Position numbers and translations under genes: made by a program. Below, piece by piece: positions 7,306 to 16,554 of a stretch of 64,000 nt of DNA. The stretch lies in contig JACJXP010000001.1 of NCBI GenBank assembly GCA_020636575.1, positions 434,001 to 498,000 of the forward strand. Direction: 5' to 3'. The notes beneath the pieces are model-generated. The model saw only the letters and a program-made list of their open reading frames with translations, ran no database searches and was not told where the DNA came from. Numbering within the stretch: position 1 is the stretch's first letter; every line of letters starts with the position of its first letter. This DNA is from Chitinophagales bacterium. Lineage in GTDB: Bacteria; Bacteroidota; Bacteroidia; Chitinophagales; Chitinophagaceae.

Positions 7306-10300
7306 TTACCCCTTTTTTAAAACATTGACTTTTAATGACATATCGTTAACTTCTATATCGGACCCGTCAGTTATATCCGATAATACTTCCAGCTTATCCG
7401 CCAGAATTTCGGCGCAAATATAGTCTTTAAACTTAGCTAACGAATCTTTTAATCCATTAGGCGCCGATACTTTAACTTCTATCCTATCTGTTAATTCAAA
7501 ACCATTATCCTTCCTGATCTTCTGGATCCTGTTTACAAATTCACGGGCATTTCCTTCATCTTCCAATTCTGGTGTAATAGTAACATCCAATGCAACGGTA
7601 AGTCTCCCTTTTGTGGCCACTATCCATCCGGGAATATCCTCACTGCTGATGTCTACTTCATCTATAGCTAAAATCACTGATTCACCGTCTATTGATAAAT
7701 TATACTGACCCTCTTTTTCCAAAAGAGCTATTTGCTCCTGAGAAAAAGCACTCAATGCAGCAGATACTGCTTTCATCTTAGGTCCTAATTTTTTACCCAA
7801 AGCCACGAAATTGGGCTTTATTTTCTTGCGGATAAAAGTGTTATCAGGATCCAGGTATTCGATCTCTTTTACATTGACCTCTGCTTTTATCAGATCCTCC
7901 ACCTTCTGCAATTGCGATTTCATAGATGCAGTGAGTGCAGGTATTAGCACCTTTTGGAGTGGCTGGCGAACTTTAATGTTTTGTTTCTTCCTTAAAGAAA
8001 GTACCAGGGATGATGCATCCTGGGCCAGTTCCATCCTTTCTTCCAGTGATTTGTCTATTACTGATTCATTGGCAACCGGAAAATCAACATGATGAATTGA
8101 CTCTGCCTGGAAACGACTGGTAACAGCATTCAGATTCAGGAAGACCGAATCGCTGAAAAACGGCGAAACAGGTGCAATCAACCGGGTCACGGTTTCAATG
8201 CACTCATATAACGTTTGGTAAGCACAGATCTTATCCTGCTCATATTCTCCTTTCCAGAAACGACGGCGACAAAGACGCACATACCAGTTGCTCAGATGTT
8301 CGTCCACAAAATCTTCGATCAAACGACCCGCCTGTGTGGGTTCGTACTCGTCCATGGACTGATTCACCTTTTTCACCAATGTGTTTAATGAAGAAAGTAT
8401 CCAGCGGTCTATCTCAGGACGATCAGTTACAGGAATATATTCTTCTTTAAAGCTAAAGCCATCTACATTGGCATACAGTGCAAAGAACTGGTAGGTGTTA
8501 TAAAGTGTTCCAAAAAATTTTCTCTGTACTTCCTTGATCCCTTCCAGGTCAAACTTCATATTCTCCCATGGCGATGCATTAGTAATCAGGTACCATCTTG
8601 TTGCATCGGCCCCGTATGTTTCTATTGTTTTGAATGGATCCACCACATTGCCCAAACGCTTACTCATCTTATTACCATTCTTATCCAAGACTAACCCATT
8701 TGACACACATGTTTTGTAAGCAACAGAATCAAACACCAACGCTGCAATGGCATGAAGAGTGTAAAACCATCCTCTTGTCTGATCCACTCCTTCAGCGATA
8801 AAATCAGCAGGGAAACTTTGTTTGAACGTTTCTTTATTCTCAAACGGAAAATGCCATTGAGCATACGGCATCGCACCACTATCAAACCAAACGTCAATAA
8901 GATCGGGAACCCTTTTCATCGGTTTTCCTGATTTACTTACAAGTATGATCTCGTCAACATAAGGTTTGTGCAGATCAAGTATACCTTCGTGTAGATAATT
9001 TTTATTTACATCACCACCCAATACTTTATTGGCTTCTTTAATACCATTATTCAATTCTTCAATAGAGCCAATGCAAGTTTCTTCTTCTCCATCCTCAGTT
9101 CTCCAGATCGGCAATGGTGTTCCCCAAAAACGGCTGCGGCTTAAATTCCAGTCCACCATATTCTCCAGCCAGTTACCAAATCTTCCTTCGCCGGTAGATT
9201 TGGGTTTCCAGTTGATGGTCTTATTCAGTTCCACCATTCTTTCCCTGATAGCCGTGGTTTTAATGAACCATGCATCCAGCGGATAATAAAGAACCGGCTT
9301 ATCGGTTCTCCAGCAATGCGGATAGCTGTGTTCGTATTTCTCTACTTTAAAAGCCCTGTTCTCTTTTTTAAGTTTCACAGCTATGTCAACATTTACATCA
9401 ACATAGTTCGGATCATCTTTATAATTCTTTACATAGCGATTACTGAATTCACCTAACCCATCTACAAACTTTCCTTCCCTGTCCACCATGGTTAGGATTC
9501 CGATATTATATTTCTTCCCCACTTTAAAGTCATCTGCACCAAAAGCAGGCGCTGTATGAACGATACCGGTACCATCTTCAGTTGTTACAAATGTATCAAC
9601 CAGTACACGGAAAGGTTTTGCACCAGGAGTTATTTCTTCAATAACGTCTGGTGAATTTGCCTCGTAAGGAAGTAATTGTTCGTATTCACAACCTTCAATA
9701 TCCGACCCCTTAAATTCAGTAATTACCGACCAGGGTAAAATTTTTACTTTGTCAGTATACCCCTCAAAATCTCCATCCTTACCTTCTTCTTTAAAATATT
9801 TGCCCAATAATGCTTTTGCAAGTATGATATTTATGGGGAGATGTGTATATGGATTAAAAGTTTTCACTAACACATAATCGATGTTTGCTCCAACAGTTAA
9901 TCCGAGATTTGATGGAAGTGTCCATGGTGTTGTCGTCCATGCTAGAAAGAAAACTTCAGCACCTTGCACAGCGTCATGAAGGAATTTACTTTTATCATCT
10001 TGCACTGCCCGGAACATGGCTACAGCACTTGTGTCTTTTACATCCTTGTACGTTCCCGGCTGGTTTAGTTCATGAGAACTTAACCCGGTTCCGGCAGCTG
10101 GTGAATAGGGTTGAATGCTTACACTTTCATACAACAACCCTTTTTTATACAACTCACTCAACAACCACCAGAGTGTCTCAATATATTCATTCTTGAAAGT
10201 TATATAGGGGTCGTTCAGGTCAACCCAATATCCCATTTTACGGGTAAGGTCATCCCACTTGTCTTTATATCTCAATACCGCCTCACGGCATTTCTGATTG

Positions 10301-10659
10301 TATTCTTCAACGGTAATTTTTTTACCGATATCTTCTTTGGTTATTCCCAATTCTTTCTCTACACCCAGTTCGATCGGCAAACCATGTGTATCCCAACCTC
10401 CTTTACGTTTTACCTGGAAACCTTTCATGGTCTTGTAGCGGCAAACAAGATCCTTAAGTGTCCTGGAAATAACATGGTGAATGCCAGGCATTCCATTGGC
10501 GCTGGGCGGACCCTCATAAAACACAAAAGGTGTGGCCCCATCCCGCAGGGATACGCTTTTCTCAAATGCCTGGTTATCAGACCATTTTGAAAGCATTTCC
10601 TGCTCAATGGACGGCAGATTTAATCCTGTAAATTCCCTGTATTTAACACTCATAGCCAT
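7306..10659 (-). CDS. ileS: isoleucyl-tRNA synthetase (IleRS2 type)
   Basis: Charges tRNA-Ile. The 1117-residue length and absence of a C-terminal zinc finger place it in the eukaryote-like IleRS2 group. The class I KMSKR motif is at 664-668. The HIGH motif region reads NGMPGIHHVISR, so residues 59-62 are GIHH where the usual order is HxGH. The editing domain (about 200-400) includes WTTTPWTLPSN and the GTGIVHTAPAFGADD motif. Start may be 10659 or two codons later at 10653; the -7 box at 10673-10680 would leave a very short leader, favouring 10653 slightly. The DksA-like gene follows after two bases. Confidence 0.97.
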   Translation of the reverse strand: MAMSVKYREFTGLNLPSIEQEMLSKWSDNQAFEKSVSLRDGATPFVFYEGPPSANGMPGIHHVISRTLKDLVCRYKTMKGFQVKRKGGWDTHGLPIELGVEKELGITKEDIGKKITVEEYNQKCREAVLRYKDKWDDLTRKMGYWVDLNDPYITFKNEYIETLWWLLSELYKKGLLYESVSIQPYSPAAGTGLSSHELNQPGTYKDVKDTSAVAMFRAVQDDKSKFLHDAVQGAEVFFLAWTTTPWTLPSNLGLTVGANIDYVLVKTFNPYTHLPINIILAKALLGKYFKEEGKDGDFEGYTDKVKILPWSVITEFKGSDIEGCEYEQLLPYEANSPDVIEEITPGAKPFRVLVDTFVTTEDGTGIVHTAPAFGADDFKVGKKYNIGILTMVDREGKFVDGLGEFSNRYVKNYKDDPNYVDVNVDIAVKLKKENRAFKVEKYEHSYPHCWRTDKPVLYYPLDAWFIKTTAIRERMVELNKTINWKPKSTGEGRFGNWLENMVDWNLSRSRFWGTPLPIWRTEDGEEETCIGSIEELNNGIKEANKVLGGDVNKNYLHEGILDLHKPYVDEIILVSKSGKPMKRVPDLIDVWFDSGAMPYAQWHFPFENKETFKQSFPADFIAEGVDQTRGWFYTLHAIAALVFDSVAYKTCVSNGLVLDKNGNKMSKRLGNVVDPFKTIETYGADATRWYLITNASPWENMKFDLEGIKEVQRKFFGTLYNTYQFFALYANVDGFSFKEEYIPVTDRPEIDRWILSSLNTLVKKVNQSMDEYEPTQAGRLIEDFVDEHLSNWYVRLCRRRFWKGEYEQDKICAYQTLYECIETVTRLIAPVSPFFSDSVFLNLNAVTSRFQAESIHHVDFPVANESVIDKSLEERMELAQDASSLVLSLRKKQNIKVRQPLQKVLIPALTASMKSQLQKVEDLIKAEVNVKEIEYLDPDNTFIRKKIKPNFVALGKKLGPKMKAVSAALSAFSQEQIALLEKEGQYNLSIDGESVILAIDEVDISSEDIPGWIVATKGRLTVALDVTITPELEDEGNAREFVNRIQKIRKDNGFELTDRIEVKVSAPNGLKDSLAKFKDYICAEILADKLEVLSDITDGSDIEVNDMSLKVNVLKKG

Positions 10660-10672
10660 GCTAAAAAGAGTG

Positions 10673-10680
10673 CAAAGTTA
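10673..10680 (-). promoter_or_regulatory. candidate -7 box for ileS
   Basis: The minus strand reads TAACTTTG, an exact TAnnTTTG match, 13 bases before the first possible ileS start codon. Confidence 0.55.
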
Positions 10681-10751
10681 AGGAAATAAACAGCGGTTTT
10701 AGTCATGATCTGCCTTTGAAAATCAGGCGGATGAGCAAAAAGAGTAACGCT

Positions 10752-10782
10752 TAGAAAGACCCGGATATGGGAGGTCTTTCTA
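10752..10782 (-). terminator. stem-loop after the DUF6607 gene
   Basis: A perfect 10-bp stem (TAGAAAGACC/GGTCTTTCTA) with an 11-base loop lies 17 bases beyond the DUF6607 stop. A short T-run appears on the minus strand only about ten bases later, so it is either an imperfect terminator or a 3'-end stabiliser. Confidence 0.5.
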
Positions 10783-10798
10783 TCAGATCTAGAATTCA

Positions 10799-11740
10799 TC
10801 AGGGCTTTGCAGCAATTATCTTTTCATTGCCAGCGATAAACCTGTTGATCTCTTTTGTTATACGATCATCAATATCGGCAGAAGTAATTTTTTGGGCAGC
10901 ATAATCATTTGAAAGGCGGATGAGATATTCATGTAAGAATTTGTCATCGACCTTATTCTTCAGGGAAATGGTATCATGTGTATTGATATAATCAGCCCAG
11001 ATACTACGTACATGTCCCCAGAACTCTTTATTCTTTTCCCAATATTCTTTCGCTGCTGCGCATTCTTTTTCATCAAGTCTTTTATAAGTATTGAGTCCTT
11101 TTTCTTCCACAAGCAGTTTATCTGAATTATCGGAACGAATAATCTTCTGGTTATCCTGTTCATGCACATAACCATTATCTGAAATATTGAGCCTGTTGGT
11201 TCTTTTCAGAATATTATAATCATCCCGGGTAGAATATTCTCTTCTTGGCAAAGGTGCATCTGTGGTATTTTGCCAGATGATCTTTCCGTCAAGGTTCACA
11301 AACTTGCTAAAACCCTGGTAACGGGGTTCATCGGCCACTTCCCAAACTGTTTGTGTCCACTTTCCTTTTACCTGGTCAGCCGACAGCGTTTCTTTAACCC
11401 AAACCCTGTCTCCTTTGTACCGCCAGATTACAGGATTTTCATAAGTCCATTCTTCTCTCCAATGTTTTACTACCATGGTCGGAGAAACAACCAAAAGATG
11501 CTGGATCACAATTTTTTTATCACTTACTTCTATTGGCAATGCCAACTCGGCCGTACCACCGGTCTCTTCCCGATTGTGATATTTATAATCTGGATCAGGA
11601 GAAAAAGTTTCCGCATATTTAAAATCTACCTCAAAACAGCCGCATAGTTTATCAATAATTTTTTTGTCTTGAGGTTTTTGACTAAAAGTATTTAAACATA
11701 CCCCTAATAGTATAAAGAGATATCCTACCCGATTTATCAT
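10799..11740 (-). CDS. DUF6607 family secreted protein
   Basis: A secreted protein of about 313 residues; starting at 11740 (MINRVGYLF) gives a signal peptide ending near residue 21, better than the frame start at 11761. The pattern CGCFEVDFKYAETF, then IVIQHLLVV and IVKHWREEW-like strands, matches DUF6607, a Bacteroidota family without known biochemistry. It is the third gene after a TonB receptor and a HmuY homologue, so a role in haem or iron handling is inferred. A terminator separates it from hmuY, so it may be transcribed partly by read-through. No catalytic motif is visible. Confidence 0.75.
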   Translation of the reverse strand: MINRVGYLFILLGVCLNTFSQKPQDKKIIDKLCGCFEVDFKYAETFSPDPDYKYHNREETGGTAELALPIEVSDKKIVIQHLLVVSPTMVVKHWREEWTYENPVIWRYKGDRVWVKETLSADQVKGKWTQTVWEVADEPRYQGFSKFVNLDGKIIWQNTTDAPLPRREYSTRDDYNILKRTNRLNISDNGYVHEQDNQKIIRSDNSDKLLVEEKGLNTYKRLDEKECAAAKEYWEKNKEFWGHVRSIWADYINTHDTISLKNKVDDKFLHEYLIRLSNDYAAQKITSADIDDRITKEINRFIAGNEKIIAAKP

Positions 11741-11823
11741 ATCTGTTTGAAATTTGTGCAAATCAAAAACAGAAATACCTTAACCGGTTACGGAAAGCGA
11801 AATCGGTTTTACGCAAAAAGAAA

Positions 11824-11843
11824 AAACCGCCCTAAGGCGGTTT
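11824..11843 (-). terminator. terminator between hmuY and the DUF6607 gene
   Basis: AAACCGCC/GGCGGTTT with a CTAA loop is followed by a T-run on the minus strand (A-run 11815-11826 on the plus strand). It lies about 20 bases after the HmuY-like stop. Confidence 0.8.
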
Positions 11844-11864
11844 CCCTTTCATTCAACTGAAAAT

Positions 11865-12527
11865 TTAGAAAGCGGTTGTTCCATTGGACTGATATGTATA
11901 CCTGAAAGTATAATAACGTTGTTCACTTATTTTGATCTCATCAGAAGCTGAAGCAAGCGGCGTAACACCACCCCTGTAATAATTCAATATTTCCACTTTC
12001 GCATATTTTCCGCTGGCAGTGCGAATTACCAATACACGGCCAGGAATGGGAGTTAAAAGGTTAGTAGCGCCGTCATAATTATACCATCCTTTGCCAGAAC
12101 CCTTGGTAATAGCATAGCTTGTTGGATGGTTATCTATCCTGAAAACCGAATCCTGCGGAACAGAAGTTAAGCCATCAAAAGTGCCAACATAAACAAATGC
12201 TCCTCCGTTACCTGGTCCACCCGTAGTGTTATTTACACGAATAATAGTACCAGAGAAAGCAAGATCCCATTTTGATGTTGCTGAATCGCTGTTGGGTATC
12301 CATTTGTTTGTTTCCAAACTAAAAAAAGAATAAACGCCTGCTCCCACAGGCTGACCACTTGGGGCAAATCCAATTATAGTGTCTGCCGGAAGATTATTAA
12401 CTGTCGCTATTTTTCCATTTATTGAAACACTGAAAGCACCCGGATCAACATTTTGTTCGGTTTTGTCTTTGGTACAGGATACGATTGTAGCTGAAATCAA
12501 TAGCGCTCCGATAATGTTCTTTTTCAT
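11865..12527 (-). CDS. hmuY: HmuY-like haem-binding lipoprotein
   Basis: A 220-residue lipoprotein: the signal peptide ends in a lipobox (SATIVSC, Cys17). The central motif WDLAFSGTIIRVNN and a glycine-rich GGPGNGGAFVYVG loop are typical of the HmuY family, which binds haem outside the outer membrane and passes it to the partner TonB receptor. The usual haem-ligand residues cannot be assigned from sequence alone. It lies 30 bases downstream of the receptor gene at 12558 and 100 bases before DUF6607, matching the HmuR-HmuY order of haem-uptake operons. Confidence 0.75.
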   Translation of the reverse strand: MKKNIIGALLISATIVSCTKDKTEQNVDPGAFSVSINGKIATVNNLPADTIIGFAPSGQPVGAGVYSFFSLETNKWIPNSDSATSKWDLAFSGTIIRVNNTTGGPGNGGAFVYVGTFDGLTSVPQDSVFRIDNHPTSYAITKGSGKGWYNYDGATNLLTPIPGRVLVIRTASGKYAKVEILNYYRGGVTPLASASDEIKISEQRYYTFRYTYQSNGTTAF

Positions 12528-12557
12528 CTTAGTTTTATTTGTTTTTATAGTGAGATA

Positions 12558-14693
12558 TTATTTACTGTTTAACAGATCAACCTTGAATGCTGCATATATC
12601 ATTCTTCCCTGGAAAGTGGGAAGGTTGTCTGTATCCTGGTAGTTGAATACATTATCCATTCCTGCCTGCAGGCTGATATGATTTTTAAAAGTTTTTCCTG
12701 CAGAGATATTTACGAGTGGGAACCCACTGGCAAACTCATCATTGGTGTTGTACAGACCATTACCATCCCTGTCAGAAACCGCCCATTTACTTCTGTACAT
12801 TATTCTTGTTGTTGCAAAAAACTTTTTCCCGGATTCATAAGTGATCTTCAGGTTCGCCATATGTTTACTTCTGCCGGGCAACCCGATATATTCACTTTTA
12901 TTCATGATCCTGCTGCTGCCATTACCATCTCTTGTATATTCTTTTCCTTCCTTTACATGCTGCAATTCTTCTTTATCTGCTGTTTTAAGTAATTGATACC
13001 CGGCCGAAACACTTACTTGTTTTATCGGCTTCCAGTTAACTTCAACTTCTCCTCCTTCTGTAAAAGCTTTGTTGACATTTATATAACTGTATATCTGAGC
13101 TCCGTTTGATTTTGTAGCAACCTGTCTTACATCAATCAGCTGATCAATATCATTACGGAACAAATTCAGATTGAACGAAAGTGCTTCGGAATACAAAAAA
13201 GTTCCCCCTACATTTATACCCGTAGAAAATTCAGGTTTTAATTCTTTCAACCGGTAAAAGTCATCACTTACTTCTGCCACCTGTCCTATTCGTTGTAATT
13301 CTGTAATGATCTTTACTGCATCAATTGTTCCGAAAACAGAATACCCACCCGCTGCATTATTGGTGAAATTCAAATAGAGCTGCCGGAAGTCCGGAGCTTT
13401 AAAGCCACGACCGACAGATGCGTTTAATAATATTTTATTACTTGCCTTATACCTGACAGCAAGCTTAGGGCTGAAAGCAGCAGCAAACAATTTGTTATCA
13501 TCATATCGAAATCCTGTTATGATCGTTGTCTTTGTACCAGGGCGCCACTCATGTTGCACAAATCCATAAAGAACCGTATTCGTCTTTTTACTGCTGAAAT
13601 CATCATACCTCGTTGATCGAACCTGGTCCGCTGTATAACCACCACCAACTGTAACGGTCATTTTATCCCAGTCAAAATCCGCCTGGTTTTCAGCCCTGTA
13701 AAATTGTTGTCTGAATTCGTCTGTATAAGAGCTATCAGGTATTTCTTTGAACTTTAGTTTTTGCGAACCATTATAAGAGGTTGCATATAATCTTAATGAT
13801 GATCTTACTTTATTACTGAACTGGTGAATCAACACCGGGTTAATATTCAGATCCCGGTTTGCCTCTCTCCCATAAGAGTTTGTTATTGTGCCATTATTGC
13901 TTACTGCAAATTCTTGCTTTATGTGATCGTAGGTATGACGAACAGCCAGTGTAAGTTTTGTATTAACTGTAAACGGATAACTGAACTGTACCTGGTTGGT
14001 AAGCCTCCAAATAGGTTGTGCAACTTTATCTTTCGAAAAAGGTCTAAAACTGATTCCGTCAAGATAATTGGCGTTACTAAAGAACTGAATTCCAAGTTTA
14101 TTAAATCTAGTACTACCTTGTAAATTGATATCGGTGTTTTTAAATGTATTATTACCGACAGGCAAAGCCCAGCCATTATCCGGATTGCCGAAGCCATACC
14201 GGACACCTGCATTAAGTTTTTCCCGATAAGTTTTATCCGTAATAATATTAATAACCCCAGCTAACGCTTCAGATCCATACAGGCTTGATGAGGGACCTTT
14301 GACAATTTCAACTTTCCTGATATTTCCTACAGATATCCGGTTAAGATCAAGAACACCACCCGTTCTTCCCACCAAGGGCTCACCATCAATCATGATAAGT
14401 GTATAATCCGGATTAAGACCCTGCATTTGCACCCCTGCACCAAAACTATTAGTGATATAAAGTCCGGCTTGTTCCTGTAAAATATCTTTGAGCCTTACTG
14501 AACCAGCCTGCTGGATGGTTTTATTATTTATTATTCTAACAGGAACGGCTACATTCCCCAATTTTCTTTCAGTACGTGTAGCAGTAACAACGATCTCATC
14601 CAATGTACGATCGGCATTAAACGTAGTATCAGCCTGGGAGAATGAATCAAGTGCAGTTAATAGGAAAACGAACAAAGCAGCGGTCCTGTACAT
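12558..14693 (-). CDS. hmuR: TonB-dependent receptor, HmuR-like
   Basis: A 711-residue outer-membrane receptor with a signal peptide (1-19), a TonB box region (DEIVVTATRTERK, about 31-43), a plug domain with LKDILQEQAGLYI and the GPSSSLYGSEALAGVINIIT motif, and a beta-barrel ending in a typical FKVDLLNSK strand. It takes up a ligand using energy from TonB. Haem as the ligand is inferred from the adjacent HmuY homologue. It lacks an N-terminal carboxypeptidase-like domain, so it is not of the SusC class. Confidence 0.85.
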   Translation of the reverse strand: MYRTAALFVFLLTALDSFSQADTTFNADRTLDEIVVTATRTERKLGNVAVPVRIINNKTIQQAGSVRLKDILQEQAGLYITNSFGAGVQMQGLNPDYTLIMIDGEPLVGRTGGVLDLNRISVGNIRKVEIVKGPSSSLYGSEALAGVINIITDKTYREKLNAGVRYGFGNPDNGWALPVGNNTFKNTDINLQGSTRFNKLGIQFFSNANYLDGISFRPFSKDKVAQPIWRLTNQVQFSYPFTVNTKLTLAVRHTYDHIKQEFAVSNNGTITNSYGREANRDLNINPVLIHQFSNKVRSSLRLYATSYNGSQKLKFKEIPDSSYTDEFRQQFYRAENQADFDWDKMTVTVGGGYTADQVRSTRYDDFSSKKTNTVLYGFVQHEWRPGTKTTIITGFRYDDNKLFAAAFSPKLAVRYKASNKILLNASVGRGFKAPDFRQLYLNFTNNAAGGYSVFGTIDAVKIITELQRIGQVAEVSDDFYRLKELKPEFSTGINVGGTFLYSEALSFNLNLFRNDIDQLIDVRQVATKSNGAQIYSYINVNKAFTEGGEVEVNWKPIKQVSVSAGYQLLKTADKEELQHVKEGKEYTRDGNGSSRIMNKSEYIGLPGRSKHMANLKITYESGKKFFATTRIMYRSKWAVSDRDGNGLYNTNDEFASGFPLVNISAGKTFKNHISLQAGMDNVFNYQDTDNLPTFQGRMIYAAFKVDLLNSK

Positions 14694-14928
14694 ATCAATT
14701 TATTGGCCGCAAAGATTTCTTAGCAGCATTATATATTTATCATGCTTTTGTCAAGAAGAATGAATACTAATAGGTTTTACATTAAAATGACAAGATGATA
14801 AACAAGCTCATTTCTTCTACTGAGGAAAATCATGAGGCACAAATGTTCGATCTCTGAGGTAATGTTATATACCGTTTTAGGAAATACTATTTACGTGAAA
14901 GGGAAACTGACTTTTTAATGACAATAAA

Positions 14929-14955
14929 AAAGGCTGCTCAGAATGAACAGCCTTT
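14929..14955 (-). terminator. terminator of the DUF4920 gene
   Basis: AAGGCTG pairs with CAGCCTT (14930-14936 and 14948-14954) with extra pairing TCA/TGA inside. A T-run follows on the minus strand (AAAAAA before the left arm). It ends about 20 bases after the DUF4920 stop. Confidence 0.8.
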
Positions 14956-14973
14956 CTAAAGAGGTTTGTAAAT

Positions 14974-15453
14974 TTATTCAATCACCACAATTCCTTTGGC
15001 AGTTACTCTAACTTCCTTTTGTGGTTCTTTAATCGCATCAATTTCTTCTTTTGACTTTTTAGCGTCCTCAGCATAATGCTTTAATTCAGCTACTGAAGTG
15101 GTTTTCATTTTTACTTCTCCGTCAATAACCACTGTTTTTCCTATGGCAGCCATAGGTACAAAAAAACCGTAATCTTTCATCTTCACCATAGCTGTTTCTC
15201 CGTCAGCCAATTCAAGTGTTATCCAGCATCCTTTTTTAGAACACACATCTACCACTTTTGCTTTCACTTTTACGGATTCAAAATCAGGTGATCCGCCTTT
15301 CAGTTTTAATGCTACATCTTTAAGAGCAACCGATTCTTTCGGATCAACTTTTTCACCATACCAGTCACCCGGTTTGGCATCACCCTCAGGCGGCTGGGCA
15401 TTTACAGTAAATACCGCTGAAGCAATCATTAATGTCAAAAGTATTTTTTTCAT
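14974..15453 (-). CDS. DUF4920 domain secreted protein
   Basis: A 159-residue secreted protein with a signal peptide ending near residue 19 (VNAQ). The domain carries VVDVCSKKGCWITLEL, a C-x4-C pair followed by tryptophan that is diagnostic of DUF4920, and ends with a VRVTAKGIVVIE strand. The two cysteines may form a disulfide or bind metal; function is unknown. It lies 48 bases after the peroxidase gene on the same strand, but has a good -7 box of its own (15474-15481) and a terminator behind it, so it is probably a single-gene unit. Confidence 0.8.
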   Translation of the reverse strand: MKKILLTLMIASAVFTVNAQPPEGDAKPGDWYGEKVDPKESVALKDVALKLKGGSPDFESVKVKAKVVDVCSKKGCWITLELADGETAMVKMKDYGFFVPMAAIGKTVVIDGEVKMKTTSVAELKHYAEDAKKSKEEIDAIKEPQKEVRVTAKGIVVIE

Positions 15454-15473
15454 ATTCTTGTTTTTGGGAACTA

Positions 15474-15481
15474 CAAAGATA
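15474..15481 (-). promoter_or_regulatory. candidate -7 box for the DUF4920 gene
   Basis: The minus strand reads TATCTTTG, an exact TAnnTTTG match 20 bases before the start codon. Confidence 0.5.
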
Positions 15482-15501
15482 ACTTATAGCGCTGAATTAT
15501 T

Positions 15502-16554
15502 CTATTCCGGGAAAATTGGCTCTTGCACCCTTGTTGCAGAGGCAGAAATGGCATGCAAAAAGGCGACCAGATCTTTTTTCTCTTTTGTGGTGAGCCTGAT
15601 AGGTTTGATCATATCACTTTTATTACCCTCCATAGAAGCATCACTAAAAAGGTTGATCAGCTCCTCCATATTAGTTTGCTTTCCATCATGCATCCATGGC
15701 CCTGTTTTCATAACATCTCTCAGGGAAGGCGTTTTAAATTTTCCTGAATCAACATCCTGATGAGATACAAAAAAATACCCGGCATCATTACCGGAAAAAC
15801 CGATATTGTGAAACTGGTTGTCTGTAAACAAAGCCCCGTGATGACAATTCATGCATCTTGCTTTGGTTCGGAATAGATGTAATCCCCTGATCTCGCTGTT
15901 GGTCAACGCTTTTTTATCGCCTTCAAGAAAATCATCAAACCGGCTTTTTTGACTAACTATAGTTTTCTCAAAGGTCGCAATAGCTTTTGTTAACATTTCC
16001 GGATTGATCATTTCACTACCAAATGCTTTTTTAAATAATTGCCTGTAACCGTCGATCTTTCTAAGCTTCATCACCAGGTCATGCATCTCACTATTCATTT
16101 CAGACTCACTATTGATGGGAGCAAATGCCTGGTCCTGCAGGTCCTTTGCCCGCCCATCCCAGAAAAGCTTTTTATAAAACCAGCTATTGGCAATGGTGGG
16201 TGAATTTCTTTTGTTAATGGCACCATTATGTCCAATAGATTTTTCCTTTCCGTCTGTCCAGTTCAATGCGGGTTGATGACAGGTAGCACAGCTGATCTTA
16301 CCGGAAGAACTTAAACGGGTATCAAAGAATAAGGTTTTTCCTAATTCAATTATTTGATAAAGAGAATCCTTATGTTCTTCAATCGGGCTTAGGGGGAGAA
16401 TGCCCAATTCTGTCCATTCCACACCATCATCCACAAAAGGTTTTGGCCATTGCTCCGGCGGTTTTGAATAAATGCTCCGTAAACTTTCTGATGAAAAGGA
16501 AAACGTTAATACTAACAGAAACAGGATCGATATGGCAGCAATTATTTTTTTCAT
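15502..16554 (-). CDS. di-haem cytochrome c peroxidase
   Basis: A periplasmic or membrane-anchored peroxidase of the CcpA/MauG family that reduces hydrogen peroxide with electrons from cytochrome c. Two CxxCH haem sites are present: CATCH at residues 89-93 and CMNCH at 234-238 (counted from the start at 16554). The N-terminus (MKKIIAAISILFLL) is a signal or anchor. The start at 16554 is preferred because its ATG overlaps the TGA of the SET-domain gene by one base (TGATG), a coupling signal. Typical length of about 350 residues. The operon nitroreductase-SET-peroxidase runs on the minus strand. Confidence 0.9.
   Translation of the reverse strand: MKKIIAAISILFLLVLTFSFSSESLRSIYSKPPEQWPKPFVDDGVEWTELGILPLSPIEEHKDSLYQIIELGKTLFFDTRLSSSGKISCATCHQPALNWTDGKEKSIGHNGAINKRNSPTIANSWFYKKLFWDGRAKDLQDQAFAPINSESEMNSEMHDLVMKLRKIDGYRQLFKKAFGSEMINPEMLTKAIATFEKTIVSQKSRFDDFLEGDKKALTNSEIRGLHLFRTKARCMNCHHGALFTDNQFHNIGFSGNDAGYFFVSHQDVDSGKFKTPSLRDVMKTGPWMHDGKQTNMEELINLFSDASMEGNKSDMIKPIRLTTKEKKDLVAFLHAISASATRVQEPIFPE

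Noticed and set aside
7092..7328. Plus-strand frame rich in Ala/Phe opposite the lysine-rich DksA tail
   Set aside because: It is the complementary image of a lysine/alanine repeat, which always gives open low-complexity frames.
10111..10590. Plus-strand frame of 159 codons inside ileS
   Set aside because: Antisense to the catalytic region of ileS, no domain and no promoter.
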